The notes: generated by a model not told the origin, from the letters alone. 64,000 nt of DNA from Chloroflexota bacterium (GCA_016197225.1 JACPWC010000114.1:62001-126000); one strand, 5' to 3'; counted from the stretch's first letter, positions 26,625 through 35,703 are shown. A program made the numbers and translations.

Positions 26625-27698
26625 ATGACCATCTCCGGCCTCCATCACATTACTCTCGGCTGCGCCGACGCCCAACGCACGGTGAACTTTTACGTTCAGG
26701 TGCTCGGCCAGCGCTTCGTCAAGCGCACCGTCAACTTCGACGACCCGGCCACCTATCACCTTTACTTCGGCGACGAAACCGGAAGCCCTGGCTCGGCCAT
26801 CACCTTCTTTGAGTGGCCGGGCGCGCCGCGTGGCCGGCCCGGCATCGGCGGCACGCACCATTTTGCCATGCGCGTCGCCAACTACGACGGCCTGCTCAAA
26901 TGGAAGCGGCGGCTGACCGGCCTCGGCCTCAGCGTGGACGGCCCGCTCGACCGCCACTACTTCAAGTCAATCTACTTCAACGATCCCGATGGAACGATTC
27001 TGGAGATCGCCACCGACGGCCCCGGCTGGACGATGGATGAAGCCGCCGACTCGTTGGGCAACGAATTCCGCGCCCCGCCCGCCGAAATGATCGTCAACAA
27101 CCGCGACGAGGCGCGGATTAAGGCCGAGACCTGGCCCAAGCCCGTGCCGGCCATCACGCCCGACATGGCTCTGAGCCGGGGCATGCACCACATCACCGCC
27201 ATCGGCGCCGACATCAAACGCACTCATGCCTTTTTCGGCGAACTGCTCGGCCTGCGGCGGGTGAAAATGACCAACAACTTCGACGACCCGAATTCGGCTC
27301 ACTGGTACTGGGGCGTCGGCAACGGCAAGCCGGGCACGCTCATCACTTACTTCGAGCGCGACCCGCGCCAGGAGCGGCGGGCGCAAATGGGCGCCGGCCA
27401 AACTCATCACTTCGCCCTGGCCGTGCCCGACGAAGAAACCCAACTTGAGTGGCGCGAGAAGTTGATCAACGCCGGCCATCGCGTCTCGCCCGTCATGGAT
27501 CGCATCTACTTCAAGAGCATTTACACTAACGACCCGGACGGTCACATCGTCGAGCTTGCCACCGCCGGCCCCGGCTTCCCGGTGGACGAAGACGTGAAAG
27601 ACCTCGGCCAGTCCCTCAAACTCCCGCCCTGGCTGGAGCCTCACCGCGCCGACATCGAACGCACCCTGCGCCCGATCACGCTTCCCGAAAGAATCTAA
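26625..27698 (+). CDS. Ring-cleaving dioxygenase, double VOC (PcpA/MhqO-like)
   Basis: A 357-residue protein of two VOC-pair halves. The first starts GLHHITLGCADAQRTVNFY, the second MHHITAIGADIKRTHAFF, and both contain THHFA and end in NDPDG...EIAT / NDPDG...ELAT. This arrangement fits the 'ring-cleaving dioxygenase' group that includes hydroquinone dioxygenases (PcpA, LinE) and the quinone-stress protein MhqO. Such enzymes use Fe(II) to open hydroquinone rings. It is the last gene of the VOC/pirin cluster. Substrate not predictable. Confidence 0.88.
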   Translation: MTISGLHHITLGCADAQRTVNFYVQVLGQRFVKRTVNFDDPATYHLYFGDETGSPGSAITFFEWPGAPRGRPGIGGTHHFAMRVANYDGLLKWKRRLTGLGLSVDGPLDRHYFKSIYFNDPDGTILEIATDGPGWTMDEAADSLGNEFRAPPAEMIVNNRDEARIKAETWPKPVPAITPDMALSRGMHHITAIGADIKRTHAFFGELLGLRRVKMTNNFDDPNSAHWYWGVGNGKPGTLITYFERDPRQERRAQMGAGQTHHFALAVPDEETQLEWREKLINAGHRVSPVMDRIYFKSIYTNDPDGHIVELATAGPGFPVDEDVKDLGQSLKLPPWLEPHRADIERTLRPITLPERI

Positions 27699-27750
27699 GC
27701 GCCTCATAAGAGCCTCACACACTTTGCCCCTTTGAGGTTAAACTTGGGGC

Positions 27751-28311
27751 ATGGCTTCAACAAACCCAAAACGCTGGTGGACATTCAGTGTCGTGGCTCT
27801 ATTTTTGGCCGCTGGCTGGGCCTGGCTCTCGCGTGTGCCCGATTCAGCCGCCTCGACCGGGCGCATCGCCAGCCCACGCGAGGGCTTCCCCGCGCCCGAC
27901 TTCACGCTGGCAAACCTCAACGGCGACTCGGTGGCGCTCTCGGAACAACAGGGCAAAGTCGTCATCGTCAACCTGTGGGCCAGCTGGTGCGGGCCGTGCC
28001 GCGCCGAAATGCCCGCCATCCAAAAGTTGTACGAAGCCAACAAGGATCGCGGCCTCGAAGTGCTGGCCGTCAACAGCACCTTTCAGGACACCGAAGCCGA
28101 CGCCCGCGCCTTTGTCAAAAGCCTCAGCCTCACCCTGCCCGTTCTGTTCGATAAAGACGGCGCAGTGAGCCGCCGGTATCTATTGCGAGCCATGCCCAGC
28201 ACCTTCATCATTGATCGCCAGGGCATCATCCGCGCCGTCATGATTGGCGGGCCGGTAAGCGAGGCGGTTCTGCAAACCAAGATCGAACCGCTTTTAAACG
28301 AAGCGCCATGA
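27751..28311 (+). CDS. TlpA/ResA-like membrane-anchored thioredoxin
   Basis: A 186-residue thioredoxin-fold protein with an N-terminal membrane anchor (about 8-26), PAPDFTLANLNG (AhpC/TSA-type start) and the active site WASWCGPCRAEMP near residue 77. These proteins act outside the membrane as disulfide reductases, for example in cytochrome c maturation. A cis-Pro is visible in RAMPSTF. A weak -10 (TAAACT, 27739-27744) lies six bases before the ATG. The Lgt-like gene follows in the same direction. Confidence 0.92.
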   Translation: MASTNPKRWWTFSVVALFLAAGWAWLSRVPDSAASTGRIASPREGFPAPDFTLANLNGDSVALSEQQGKVVIVNLWASWCGPCRAEMPAIQKLYEANKDRGLEVLAVNSTFQDTEADARAFVKSLSLTLPVLFDKDGAVSRRYLLRAMPSTFIIDRQGIIRAVMIGGPVSEAVLQTKIEPLLNEAP

Positions 28312-28316
28312 AGACG

Positions 28317-28392
28317 AATTTCCAATTCGCAATTCGCAGCTCACAATGCGCAAGCTGGCAATTGCGCATTGTGAATTGAGCATTGTGAATTC
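28317..28392. repeat. Stuttered palindromic repeat (AATTGCGCATTG words)
   Basis: AATTCGCAATTCGCAGCTCACAATGCGC-type words on the left mirror GCAATTGCGCATTGTGAATTG and CATTGTGAATTCC on the right. The unit fills the gap between the TlpA and Lgt-like genes and could form a long imperfect hairpin. Confidence 0.75.
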
Positions 28393-28398
28393 CTCTCT

Positions 28399-29160
28399 AT
28401 GTTCCCCATCCTCCAACTCGGCCCGCTTGCCATTCAAACCCCCGGCCTGGCTTTGCTCATCGGCGTGTGGGCCGGCCTGGCCCTGGCCGAAAAAGAAGCC
28501 GCCCGCCTCAAACTCAACCCGGACACGATCTACAACCTGGCCCTCACCGGTTTGGTGGGCGGCATCATCGGCGCGCGGCTGGCCTACGCCGCCCGCTACT
28601 TCGGCATCTACGCCGCCGACCCGCTCAGCCTGTTCTCGCTCAACCCGGCTACGCTCGCCCCAACCGAAGGCGCTCTCATCGGCCTCACCGCCGCGCTGGT
28701 TTATGGTTCTCGACACAAACTGCCTCTGCGATTAACGCTAGACGCGCTGACGCCGGCCCTGGCGGTGATGGGCATGGCCATTGCCGCCGCTCACCTCGCC
28801 AGCGGCGACGCTTTTGGCGCGCCCGCCCACCTGCCCTGGGGCATTTATCTGTGGGAAGATTACCGGCATCCGTCACAGGTCTATGAATTGATGGCGGCAG
28901 TAATAGTGTTGGGGATGTGGTGGAGGACACACCGGCGGCTCAACCCGGGAATCCCGTTCTGGAGTGTAGCCGCCGCCTCGGCCTCCACCTGGGTCTTTCT
29001 GGAAGCGTTCCGGGGCGACAGCCTGATCACCGTTGGCGGTTTGCGGCTGGCTCAACTTTGGGGAATCGCTTTGTTGGGAACCAGCCTGGCGATGATTGGC
29101 GTCTGGAATCAAAAAGCGGCAGCTCCCGCCGCCGCTCTTGAGAACGCCCAACATGATTAG
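28399..29160 (+). CDS. Lgt-like membrane protein (prolipoprotein diacylglyceryl transferase family, divergent)
   Basis: A 253-residue protein with about seven membrane helices and family landmarks GARLAY, LPWGIYL and HPSQVYE (usual HPTQLYE). Lgt adds diacylglycerol to the lipobox Cys of lipoproteins, and several lipoproteins are encoded nearby. The Lgt signature around the invariant Arg and Asn (RIGNFxNGE) is, however, replaced by LASGDAFGAPA, so this may be a paralogue without the normal transferase activity. It follows the TlpA thioredoxin gene, a pairing also compatible with an envelope redox role. The 3' end overlaps the convergent pilin gene by four bases. Confidence 0.75.
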   Translation: MFPILQLGPLAIQTPGLALLIGVWAGLALAEKEAARLKLNPDTIYNLALTGLVGGIIGARLAYAARYFGIYAADPLSLFSLNPATLAPTEGALIGLTAALVYGSRHKLPLRLTLDALTPALAVMGMAIAAAHLASGDAFGAPAHLPWGIYLWEDYRHPSQVYELMAAVIVLGMWWRTHRRLNPGIPFWSVAAASASTWVFLEAFRGDSLITVGGLRLAQLWGIALLGTSLAMIGVWNQKAAAPAAALENAQHD

Positions 29161-29303
29161 ATGTTGGAAACAATGTTCGAGAAGACGTTACCAATTGCCG
29201 GGCCGAGCAACGCCAGGATAACGATGACGACGACGGCTACCAAAACGAGGATCAACGCATACTCAACCAGACCTTGACCTTTTTCGCGCGGAATGAATAA
29301 CAT
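29157..29303 (-). CDS. Flp/Fap-type IVb pilin (48 residues)
   Basis: A short gene that reads MLFIPREKGQGLVEYALIL, then a hydrophobic valine/isoleucine-rich helix and GPAIGNVFSNIVSNI. The GQGLVEYALI core with Glu at +5 after the cleavage-site Gly is diagnostic of Flp pilins, which form the thin adhesive pili of Tad systems. A very strong ribosome binding site (AAAGGAGGTG, GGAGG at 29311-29315) lies seven bases upstream of the ATG. No Tad assembly genes are in the window, so the machinery must be elsewhere. It converges with the Lgt-like gene. Confidence 0.9.
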   Translation of the reverse strand: MLFIPREKGQGLVEYALILVLVAVVVIVILALLGPAIGNVFSNIVSNI

Positions 29304-29393
29304 TTTTACACCTCCTTTCATTTCATAATTTCCGAGTTAGCAGTATAGTATCCCAAAACCAGGAATTTAACTGTTGGGTTTCAGAGGAAACTG

Positions 29394-32300
29394 TTGGTGA
29401 AAGTTGGCTTTATGCCGGACTCTGAGCAACCTGATTTGCAGGCGGAAAATGCTCATAACCGCCAACTAAGACTGCTGGCCGACATCACGCGCCAACTGGT
29501 CGAGCCTGGCACGCCGCAAGCGTTGCTGGACGAAGCCGCCCGGAGCCTGCACCGGCAATTTGGCTTCGATCTCGTTTGTTGCCTGACAGTGGATGCCGGG
29601 CAACTGGTTTTGCGATCCATGCACGGCGTGTTGGCCGCACCGCTCCAGCTTGGGGACCAGATTCCTCTGGGGACGGGCCTGGTGGGTCAGGCGGGCCTGA
29701 CCGGCCAGAAGCAATTGGCTGAAGGCGAAATCGCCCTCCCTCTTCACGCCGACGGCAACACCCTGGGCGTGCTGGATGTGCAAAGCCAACAGCCAGGCGC
29801 TTTCAGCCCCTTCAACATCTGTCTTTTGGAAACTGTGGCCGCCTCGCTGGCGGCCAATTTACACGCCCGAACGCTGACGCTTGAACTTGGAACCCGTGAG
29901 CGCCTGGCGAAGGCATTAGAGCGCATCAGCGCAACAGTGAATGCCTCCCTTGAGCTTAACGCCATTCTGGGCACAGTCTGCGCCGAAATCAAGAACGCTT
30001 TGAGCGTTGACGGCGTTGGGGTCTGGATGCTGGAAGACGATGCCGAGACTCTTCGCCTTTCGGTTATTCACAGCCTGAATGCGCGAACCCGTCTGGGCGA
30101 GCGCCTCGCCCTGTCCGACCCGGCCTCCATCGTCGCCCGGTCGGCGCGCGAGCGGCGGCCCATCTTCCTGAACAACGCCCAGGAGTCTGCCGACGGTTCG
30201 GATCGCCTCGAGCGCGGAGCGGATGTGCGAGCCTTGCTGGCTGCGCCGATTATCAAGGACGAGAAACTACTCGGTGCGCTGTCTATCACCGACAGCCATG
30301 AGGCCAACCGCTTCGGCGAAGCAGACGTTGCGGCGGCCATCCAGTTTAGCAATCATGTTGCCGTTGCCATTGGCAACGCGCACGCCTTCGCCAAAATCCA
30401 GCGCCGGGCCGCTCAGTTCAGCCTGCTCTACGATGTCAGCCAACATGCCTCCAGTTCGCTCGACGAGGCCGAGATATTACAGCGCATTATGACGGCTCTG
30501 GTGGATCGATTTGGATTCACGGAAGCCGCTTTGCTGGCGCCGGTTGAGAAAGACTTTCTGGAAGTAGTGGCCCTGGCGAATCTGGAAGAGATGGGCGTGG
30601 GCCTGGGGTTCCGCCAAAGGATTGGGGAAGGCGTCGCCGGGCAGGCCGCCAAAACCGGCGTCACCTACCTGACTAACGACATCAGCAACGACCCCTTTTA
30701 CTTCAGCCCAAGAAGCCGCAAGAAAGGTTCGGCGCTTGCCGTCCCCATTTTACGTGCGAGCAACTTGCTGGGCGTGTTGTACATCGAGAACGCCCGGCCC
30801 GGCGGGTTTGGCCCTGAAGATGCTTTGGCAATGGAGACGTTGTCTCGTCATATTGCCACAGCCATGGAAAACGCCCGCCTTTATGCCCGCGCCAACGATC
30901 GTCTGCGCGAGATGACGGCGCTTCAATCTCTCTCCAGGGCGGTGGTTTCTTCGCTGGATTTGAGCCAGATTTTTCAGACGGTAGCCCAGCTTCTGCACGT
31001 CGCTTTCAATTACAAGTATGTGGTCGTCGGCATGTTGGAAGGTGAAACGCTGCACGTTGGCGCTCAGGTGGGTTACCCAGCCGCCGCCCCAATTGCGGCA
31101 TTGCCAATCACGGCCGGTATTGCGGGCCGGGCCGTGCGCGCCAGCCAGATTCAGTTTGTTGCCGATGTAGCCGCCGACCCGGACTACGTTCGCGCCGCCC
31201 TGGACGTGGAAAGCGAAGTCTGCATTCCGTTGCTGAAAGACCAGGTGGTGTTGGGTGTATTGGATGTTTCGTCCACCACGAGCCGGCCTCTCACTGAAAC
31301 CGACGCAGACCTGCTGTCTCTTTTTGCCGGGCAATTGGCGGTGGCCATCGAAAACGCGCAACTTTATAAAGAGAGCCAGCGCCGCGCCGAAGAACAACAA
31401 CTGTTGTTCAACGCCACTCGCGACTTTACGGCCGGCCTGACTGAAGGCGAAGTCTTGAAGGCGGTGGCCTCTCATCTGGTCAACGTTATTCACGTGGCCG
31501 AATGCAACATTTTGCGCTGGGAGCGGGCGGCCAACCGGGTTATCTCTTTACTTGACTACGATGGCAAAGAATTCGTGTCAAACTATGCGCCGAGCGCGAA
31601 TGAAGACCTGGGCAATTACCCGGCAACGGCCCACGTTCTGGAGAGCCGTCAGACGCTCGTCGTCCGGGCGGACGACCCGCAGGGCGACCCGGCCGAGCGC
31701 GCTTTGATGCAACAATTCGGCTACCACAGCCTGCTCCTGGTTCCCCTGTTCACCGGCGGCCAAACCTTCGGCGTCGTCGAACTTTACCGGAATGTCTCTC
31801 AGCCGGTCTTCAGCGACACCGAGATTCAGTTGGCGCAGAGTCTTGCGGCGCAGGCCGCCGTTGCCATGTTCAATGCGCGCCTCTTGGCCGAAACCCGCCG
31901 CCAGGCTGAGGAGCAAAGCATTCTCTTCCAGGCCATCCGTGACTTCACCTCGGCTCTCGACGAAGATGCAATCTTCAGCGCGATTGCCCGTCACATGACC
32001 GATGCCCTGGGCATGATTTCGTGCGCCATCTCGCGCTGGAATCGGGGCAGTAACCAATACAACACTGTGCTTTATCACGACGCAACAGGCCGCGCCGGGG
32101 AAGGCATCACCGGCCTGTTCTTGCTGGACGATTACCCGGCCACTCGTCAGGTGCTCGAAACCGGCCAGTTCCTGATCGTTCATGCCGACGATCCGAACGC
32201 CGACTCGGCAGAACGCGCTTTCCTCCAAAAGCACAACTATAAGTCTGTCCTTTTGATGCCGCTCATGGCTCGCGACAACGTGATCGGCCTGGTGGAGTTA

Positions 32301-33449
32301 TATCCTCTGCCGGGCGCCTCGCCGTTTTCTGAATCGGCGCTTCAACTGGCCCACAGCCTGAACGCTCAGGCCGCCATCGCCCTTGATAACGCCCGCCTTC
32401 ACGCCCACGAGAAACAACATGCCCACGAACTGAATGCTTTGCTGACTGCCAACTCTGCCCTGTTGGTTACCCTTGACCTTGAGCCGTTGCTCAACAACAT
32501 CCTCGCCGCCGCCATCAACACCATCCCCTGCGCCGAGAAAGGCTCGATCCTGCTGAGCGACCCGGCCACCAATCGGTTGCAGATCAGGGCCCTCATTGGT
32601 TACAGCGACCCCCGAATAAAAACGCTTGCCTTTGCCGGCGATGACGGTTATTCCGCCAAAGCGGCCCGAGAGCGACACCCGATCATCATCTCCGACGCGC
32701 GGGGCGACGCCTCCACTCGTTATGACGGCGACATCCCCGAAGTGCTTGGCATTCATTCCGCCATCGTTGCCCCGTTGATCTTTCAAGAGGCTTTGGTGGG
32801 CGTCATCGCCCTGGACTCAACCCGGCGCTCGGCCTTCACCGACTCTGATCTTAAATTGCTTGAGGCCTTTGCCTCCACCGCCGCCGCCACCGTCAACCAC
32901 GCCCGCGCTCATGCCGAAGCTCAAAACCTGGCCGACACCGACGGTCACACCGGTCTGGCCAACCGCCGCGCCTTCGATCGCGTCCTCACCCTCGAACTCA
33001 ACCGCGCCGAACGATACGGCTATCAGCTTTCGCTCATCGTCCTTGATATTGACAGCTTCAAAAGCTACAACGACACTTACGGTCACCCTGCCGGCGACGA
33101 GCGCATCAAAGCTTTGGCCGACCTGTTGCGCGCCAACCTGCGCGACACGGACTTAGCCGCTCGTTACGGCGGCGAAGAATTTGCCATCATCCTGCCACAC
33201 ACCGACAAGGCCGGCGCCCTGGCTCTGGCCGAACGCATCCGCGTTGCCGCCGAAGCCTCCGCGCCGGAGCCTTATGCCCTCAACCATCCCATCCCCGGCT
33301 ACACCATCAGCCTCGGCGTCGCCGCCTTCCCTGCCGACAGCCACACCCCGAGCGGCCTTCTCCTGGCCGCCGACAACGCCGAACTGTTGAGCAAACGCTC
33401 CGGCAAGAATCAGGTCTCTGCCGCTCGGGCGCTCGATCTGCAAACATGA
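29394..33449 (+). CDS. Seven-GAF diguanylate cyclase (GGDEF)
   Basis: A 1,351-residue soluble protein: about seven consecutive GAF domains (roughly 25-165, 175-325, 335-490, 500-655, 665-830, 835-1005 and 1010-1165) and a C-terminal GGDEF domain (1180-1345). The active site is RYGGEEF near 1258, and RDTD five residues earlier is a product-inhibition I-site. It should make c-di-GMP from GTP in response to several ligands or redox inputs. TTG (29394), GTG (29397) and ATG (29412) are possible starts; GAGGAAA at 29383-29389 favours one of the first two. GAFs 5 and 6 are close copies (both with DDYPATRQVLE / GNYPATAHVLE patterns), implying internal duplication. Confidence 0.92.
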   Translation: MVKVGFMPDSEQPDLQAENAHNRQLRLLADITRQLVEPGTPQALLDEAARSLHRQFGFDLVCCLTVDAGQLVLRSMHGVLAAPLQLGDQIPLGTGLVGQAGLTGQKQLAEGEIALPLHADGNTLGVLDVQSQQPGAFSPFNICLLETVAASLAANLHARTLTLELGTRERLAKALERISATVNASLELNAILGTVCAEIKNALSVDGVGVWMLEDDAETLRLSVIHSLNARTRLGERLALSDPASIVARSARERRPIFLNNAQESADGSDRLERGADVRALLAAPIIKDEKLLGALSITDSHEANRFGEADVAAAIQFSNHVAVAIGNAHAFAKIQRRAAQFSLLYDVSQHASSSLDEAEILQRIMTALVDRFGFTEAALLAPVEKDFLEVVALANLEEMGVGLGFRQRIGEGVAGQAAKTGVTYLTNDISNDPFYFSPRSRKKGSALAVPILRASNLLGVLYIENARPGGFGPEDALAMETLSRHIATAMENARLYARANDRLREMTALQSLSRAVVSSLDLSQIFQTVAQLLHVAFNYKYVVVGMLEGETLHVGAQVGYPAAAPIAALPITAGIAGRAVRASQIQFVADVAADPDYVRAALDVESEVCIPLLKDQVVLGVLDVSSTTSRPLTETDADLLSLFAGQLAVAIENAQLYKESQRRAEEQQLLFNATRDFTAGLTEGEVLKAVASHLVNVIHVAECNILRWERAANRVISLLDYDGKEFVSNYAPSANEDLGNYPATAHVLESRQTLVVRADDPQGDPAERALMQQFGYHSLLLVPLFTGGQTFGVVELYRNVSQPVFSDTEIQLAQSLAAQAAVAMFNARLLAETRRQAEEQSILFQAIRDFTSALDEDAIFSAIARHMTDALGMISCAISRWNRGSNQYNTVLYHDATGRAGEGITGLFLLDDYPATRQVLETGQFLIVHADDPNADSAERAFLQKHNYKSVLLMPLMARDNVIGLVELYPLPGASPFSESALQLAHSLNAQAAIALDNARLHAHEKQHAHELNALLTANSALLVTLDLEPLLNNILAAAINTIPCAEKGSILLSDPATNRLQIRALIGYSDPRIKTLAFAGDDGYSAKAARERHPIIISDARGDASTRYDGDIPEVLGIHSAIVAPLIFQEALVGVIALDSTRRSAFTDSDLKLLEAFASTAAATVNHARAHAEAQNLADTDGHTGLANRRAFDRVLTLELNRAERYGYQLSLIVLDIDSFKSYNDTYGHPAGDERIKALADLLRANLRDTDLAARYGGEEFAIILPHTDKAGALALAERIRVAAEASAPEPYALNHPIPGYTISLGVAAFPADSHTPSGLLLAADNAELLSKRSGKNQVSAARALDLQT

Positions 33450-33453
33450 GGCC

Positions 33454-33499
33454 GCAGACTTCCGAAGTCTCGCCGCTCTTTGGCGCTTCGGAAGTCTGC
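33454..33499. repeat. Hairpin of the GCAGACTTCCGAAG family
   Basis: GCAGACTTCCGAAG at 33454-33467 pairs perfectly with CTTCGGAAGTCTGC at 33486-33499. The same sequence word forms the perfect hairpin at 16582-16614 inside the MITE-like element, so this is a second dispersed copy. Confidence 0.8.
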
Positions 33500-33520
33500 G
33501 CCAAAATAGAATTTCAAACC

Positions 33521-34828
33521 ATGAAATACTTACCCGACATTCACACTGCCCAGAACAACCCCGAAGGACTCGAGCAACTCTATCAAACCGCCCGCAAAGA
33601 AAACAACGCCGCCGAGTTCAAGGCCGACCTGCTGGCTTGCTACGACGAAGCGCCGCAGAACGTTTTATACGCGGCCTGGTTCTACCGCTTCCAGCAATCG
33701 TCGGAGGCGCACGAGAGCGAACACAGGCACGTCAACTGGAAGCTGGCTATTCCGCTCAGCATCCTCACCGCCCTGATCCTGTGGCTGTTGTCCGACGATC
33801 AAAAATTGGCCTTCCGGCAATTTGGGAGCTTCCTGCCTTACATCGCCCTGCTGTGGGCGCCCATCGTGGCCGCGCTGGTCATCACCTTCATCGCCCTCAC
33901 CGCCAAAGCCGGCTACCGGCGCTCCTGGCTCATGATCGCCGGGCTGGCCGGGGCGGCGCTTTACGTGATGCTCTTATCGCCGGCGCGGGCAAATTACCGG
34001 GAGTTGATGATCCCCCACCTGCCCCTGCTGGCCTGGGCCGGGGTGGGCGTCGGGATTCTCGGTCTGCGATCATCGCCGCAAAACAAGTTTGCCTTTCTGA
34101 TCAAGTCCATCGAAACGGTGGTCACCGGCGGCGTCTACCTCATCGCCACCTACATCTTCGCCGGCATCACCTTCAGCATGTTCCAGGCGCTGGACATCAG
34201 GATTCCCGATCTCCTTAACCGGTTGATCTTCGTCGGCCCCGCCGGACTGCTTCCGCTCATTGCCGTCGCCACTGCCTACGACCCGGCTCTGCCCCCGGCC
34301 GCCCAGGAATTCAAACGTGGTGCCGGCCGCCTCATCATCACCTTCCCCCGCGTCCTGTTAGGACTGTCGCTGATCGTGCTGGTGATCTACATCGTCGCCA
34401 TCCCCTTCAACTTCATGGCCCCCTTCGAAAATCGGGACGTGCTGATTGTCTACAACGGCATGTTGTTCGCCGTCATGGCCTTGCTGGTCGGAGCCACGCC
34501 TGTCAACGCCGACGATTTATCCGACCGTTATCAAACGATATTACGAACCGGGATTCTGGCGGTGGCGATTCTGGTGGTCGTGGTCAGTCTCTACGCATTG
34601 GCCGCCACTGTTTATCGAACTTACCTCGGCGGCCTCACCATCAACCGCCTGACCATCATCGGCTGGAACAGCGTCAACATCGGCCTGCTGGGGCTGTTGA
34701 TTTACAAGCAAACCAAAAGCGGCAAGGTTGCCTGGATCGAGTCCCTGCAAGCCACGTTTCACATCGGCAGTTTTCTGTACGTGGCCTGGGCGCTCTTCCT
34801 CCTGCTCGCCACGCCCTGGCTCTTTTAG
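33521..34828 (+). CDS. Hypothetical polytopic membrane protein
   Basis: A 435-residue protein that I do not recognise. The first 70 residues are soluble and contain a helical stretch (NNPEGLEQLYQTARKEN) like a small interaction domain. About ten hydrophobic helices follow from about 75 to the C-terminus. No channel, transporter or enzyme motif is evident. The frame extends upstream into the hairpin, but the ATG at 33521 is the first good start. The stop touches the start of the methyltransferase gene, so the two are co-translated. Confidence 0.75.
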   Translation: MKYLPDIHTAQNNPEGLEQLYQTARKENNAAEFKADLLACYDEAPQNVLYAAWFYRFQQSSEAHESEHRHVNWKLAIPLSILTALILWLLSDDQKLAFRQFGSFLPYIALLWAPIVAALVITFIALTAKAGYRRSWLMIAGLAGAALYVMLLSPARANYRELMIPHLPLLAWAGVGVGILGLRSSPQNKFAFLIKSIETVVTGGVYLIATYIFAGITFSMFQALDIRIPDLLNRLIFVGPAGLLPLIAVATAYDPALPPAAQEFKRGAGRLIITFPRVLLGLSLIVLVIYIVAIPFNFMAPFENRDVLIVYNGMLFAVMALLVGATPVNADDLSDRYQTILRTGILAVAILVVVVSLYALAATVYRTYLGGLTINRLTIIGWNSVNIGLLGLLIYKQTKSGKVAWIESLQATFHIGSFLYVAWALFLLLATPWLF

Positions 34829-35602
34829 ATGGACCTCTACGACTCCCTCTCCCGCTTCTACGACCTCGAAAACGCCGACTTCACCGAAGACCTTGATTTC
34901 TGGGTGGGGCTTGCCAAAGACAGCGGCGGCCCGGTGCTCGAACTCGGCTGTGGCAGTGGCCGGGTCACTCAGCAAATTGCCCGCGCCGACGTGAGTATCG
35001 TCGGCCTCGACAATTCAGAGGCAATGCTGGCCCTGGCCCACGCCAAACTCAACCGCAAGCCGGAACTGGCCGCCCGCGCGGCACTCCTTCACGGCGACAT
35101 GACGAACTTTGACCTCTCCTCACTGTTCACTGTCCACTGTTCACTGATCATCTGTCCCTTCAACACCTTCATGCACCTGACGACGACCGCCGAGCAGTTG
35201 GCCTTGCTCACCTGCGCCCGCCGCCACTTGAACCCCGGCGGCCAACTCGTCCTCGACCTCACCAACCCAGCCCCGGCTTATCTCGATTCCAACGAGTCGC
35301 TCACCCTCGAGCGCACCTTCCGCGACGACGAGAATAACCTGACCATCCAACAATTCGCCACCACCCGCGTAGATCGTACTGCCCAGATCGCTCATATTCT
35401 CTGGCAGTACGACGCCCTCGCCGCCGACGGCGTGTTGAAGCGGACTTTAGTTCCCCTCACGCTTCGTTACACCTTCCCTGCCGAAATGAGTCTTTTGCTG
35501 GAACGCGCCAACTTCAAGCTGGCGCACTTGTATGGCGGCTACGACGAATCGCCTTTGACCGATGAGAGCGAGAGGATGATTGTGGTGGCGGAGGCGGCAT
35601 AG
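34829..35602 (+). CDS. Class I SAM-dependent methyltransferase
   Basis: A 257-residue Rossmann-fold methyltransferase. Motif I is VLELGCGSGRVT (about 36), the acidic ribose-binding residue is in GLDNS, and LNPGGQLVLDLTNP is the post-motif IV strand. The substrate is unknown. Between strands 3 and 4 the residues SSLFTVHCSL are encoded by a stuttered GTTCACTGT word repeat that also occurs between genes at 45805-45846, suggesting repeat DNA has become coding. It follows the membrane protein with no gap. Confidence 0.88.
   Translation: MDLYDSLSRFYDLENADFTEDLDFWVGLAKDSGGPVLELGCGSGRVTQQIARADVSIVGLDNSEAMLALAHAKLNRKPELAARAALLHGDMTNFDLSSLFTVHCSLIICPFNTFMHLTTTAEQLALLTCARRHLNPGGQLVLDLTNPAPAYLDSNESLTLERTFRDDENNLTIQQFATTRVDRTAQIAHILWQYDALAADGVLKRTLVPLTLRYTFPAEMSLLLERANFKLAHLYGGYDESPLTDESERMIVVAEAA
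35119..35150. repeat. GTTCACT word repeat inside a coding region
   Basis: Words CACTGTTCACTGTCCACTG and TTCACTGATC run in frame through the methyltransferase gene. The same words, CACTGTTCAC and AGTTCACTGTTCACTG, occupy the intergenic stretch 45805-45846. Confidence 0.65.
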
Positions 35603-35607
35603 AGTTT

Positions 35608-35693
35608 TTAACCACAAAGTCACCAAGTCACGAAGTTGCACAAAGAGAAAAGAAAACTTCGTGAACCTTTGAGTCTTGGTGGCTTCGTGGTGA
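35608..35693. repeat. Stuttered palindromic repeat (ACCAAG/CTTGGT words)
   Basis: TTAACCACAAAGTCACCAAG and CACGAAG words on the left mirror CTTCGTGAAC, CTTGGTGGC and TTCGTGGTGA on the right. The unit is closely related to 18357-18435. It separates the methyltransferase from the hydrolase lipoprotein. Confidence 0.8.
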
Positions 35694-35703
35694 GGAGTCG
35701 TCA

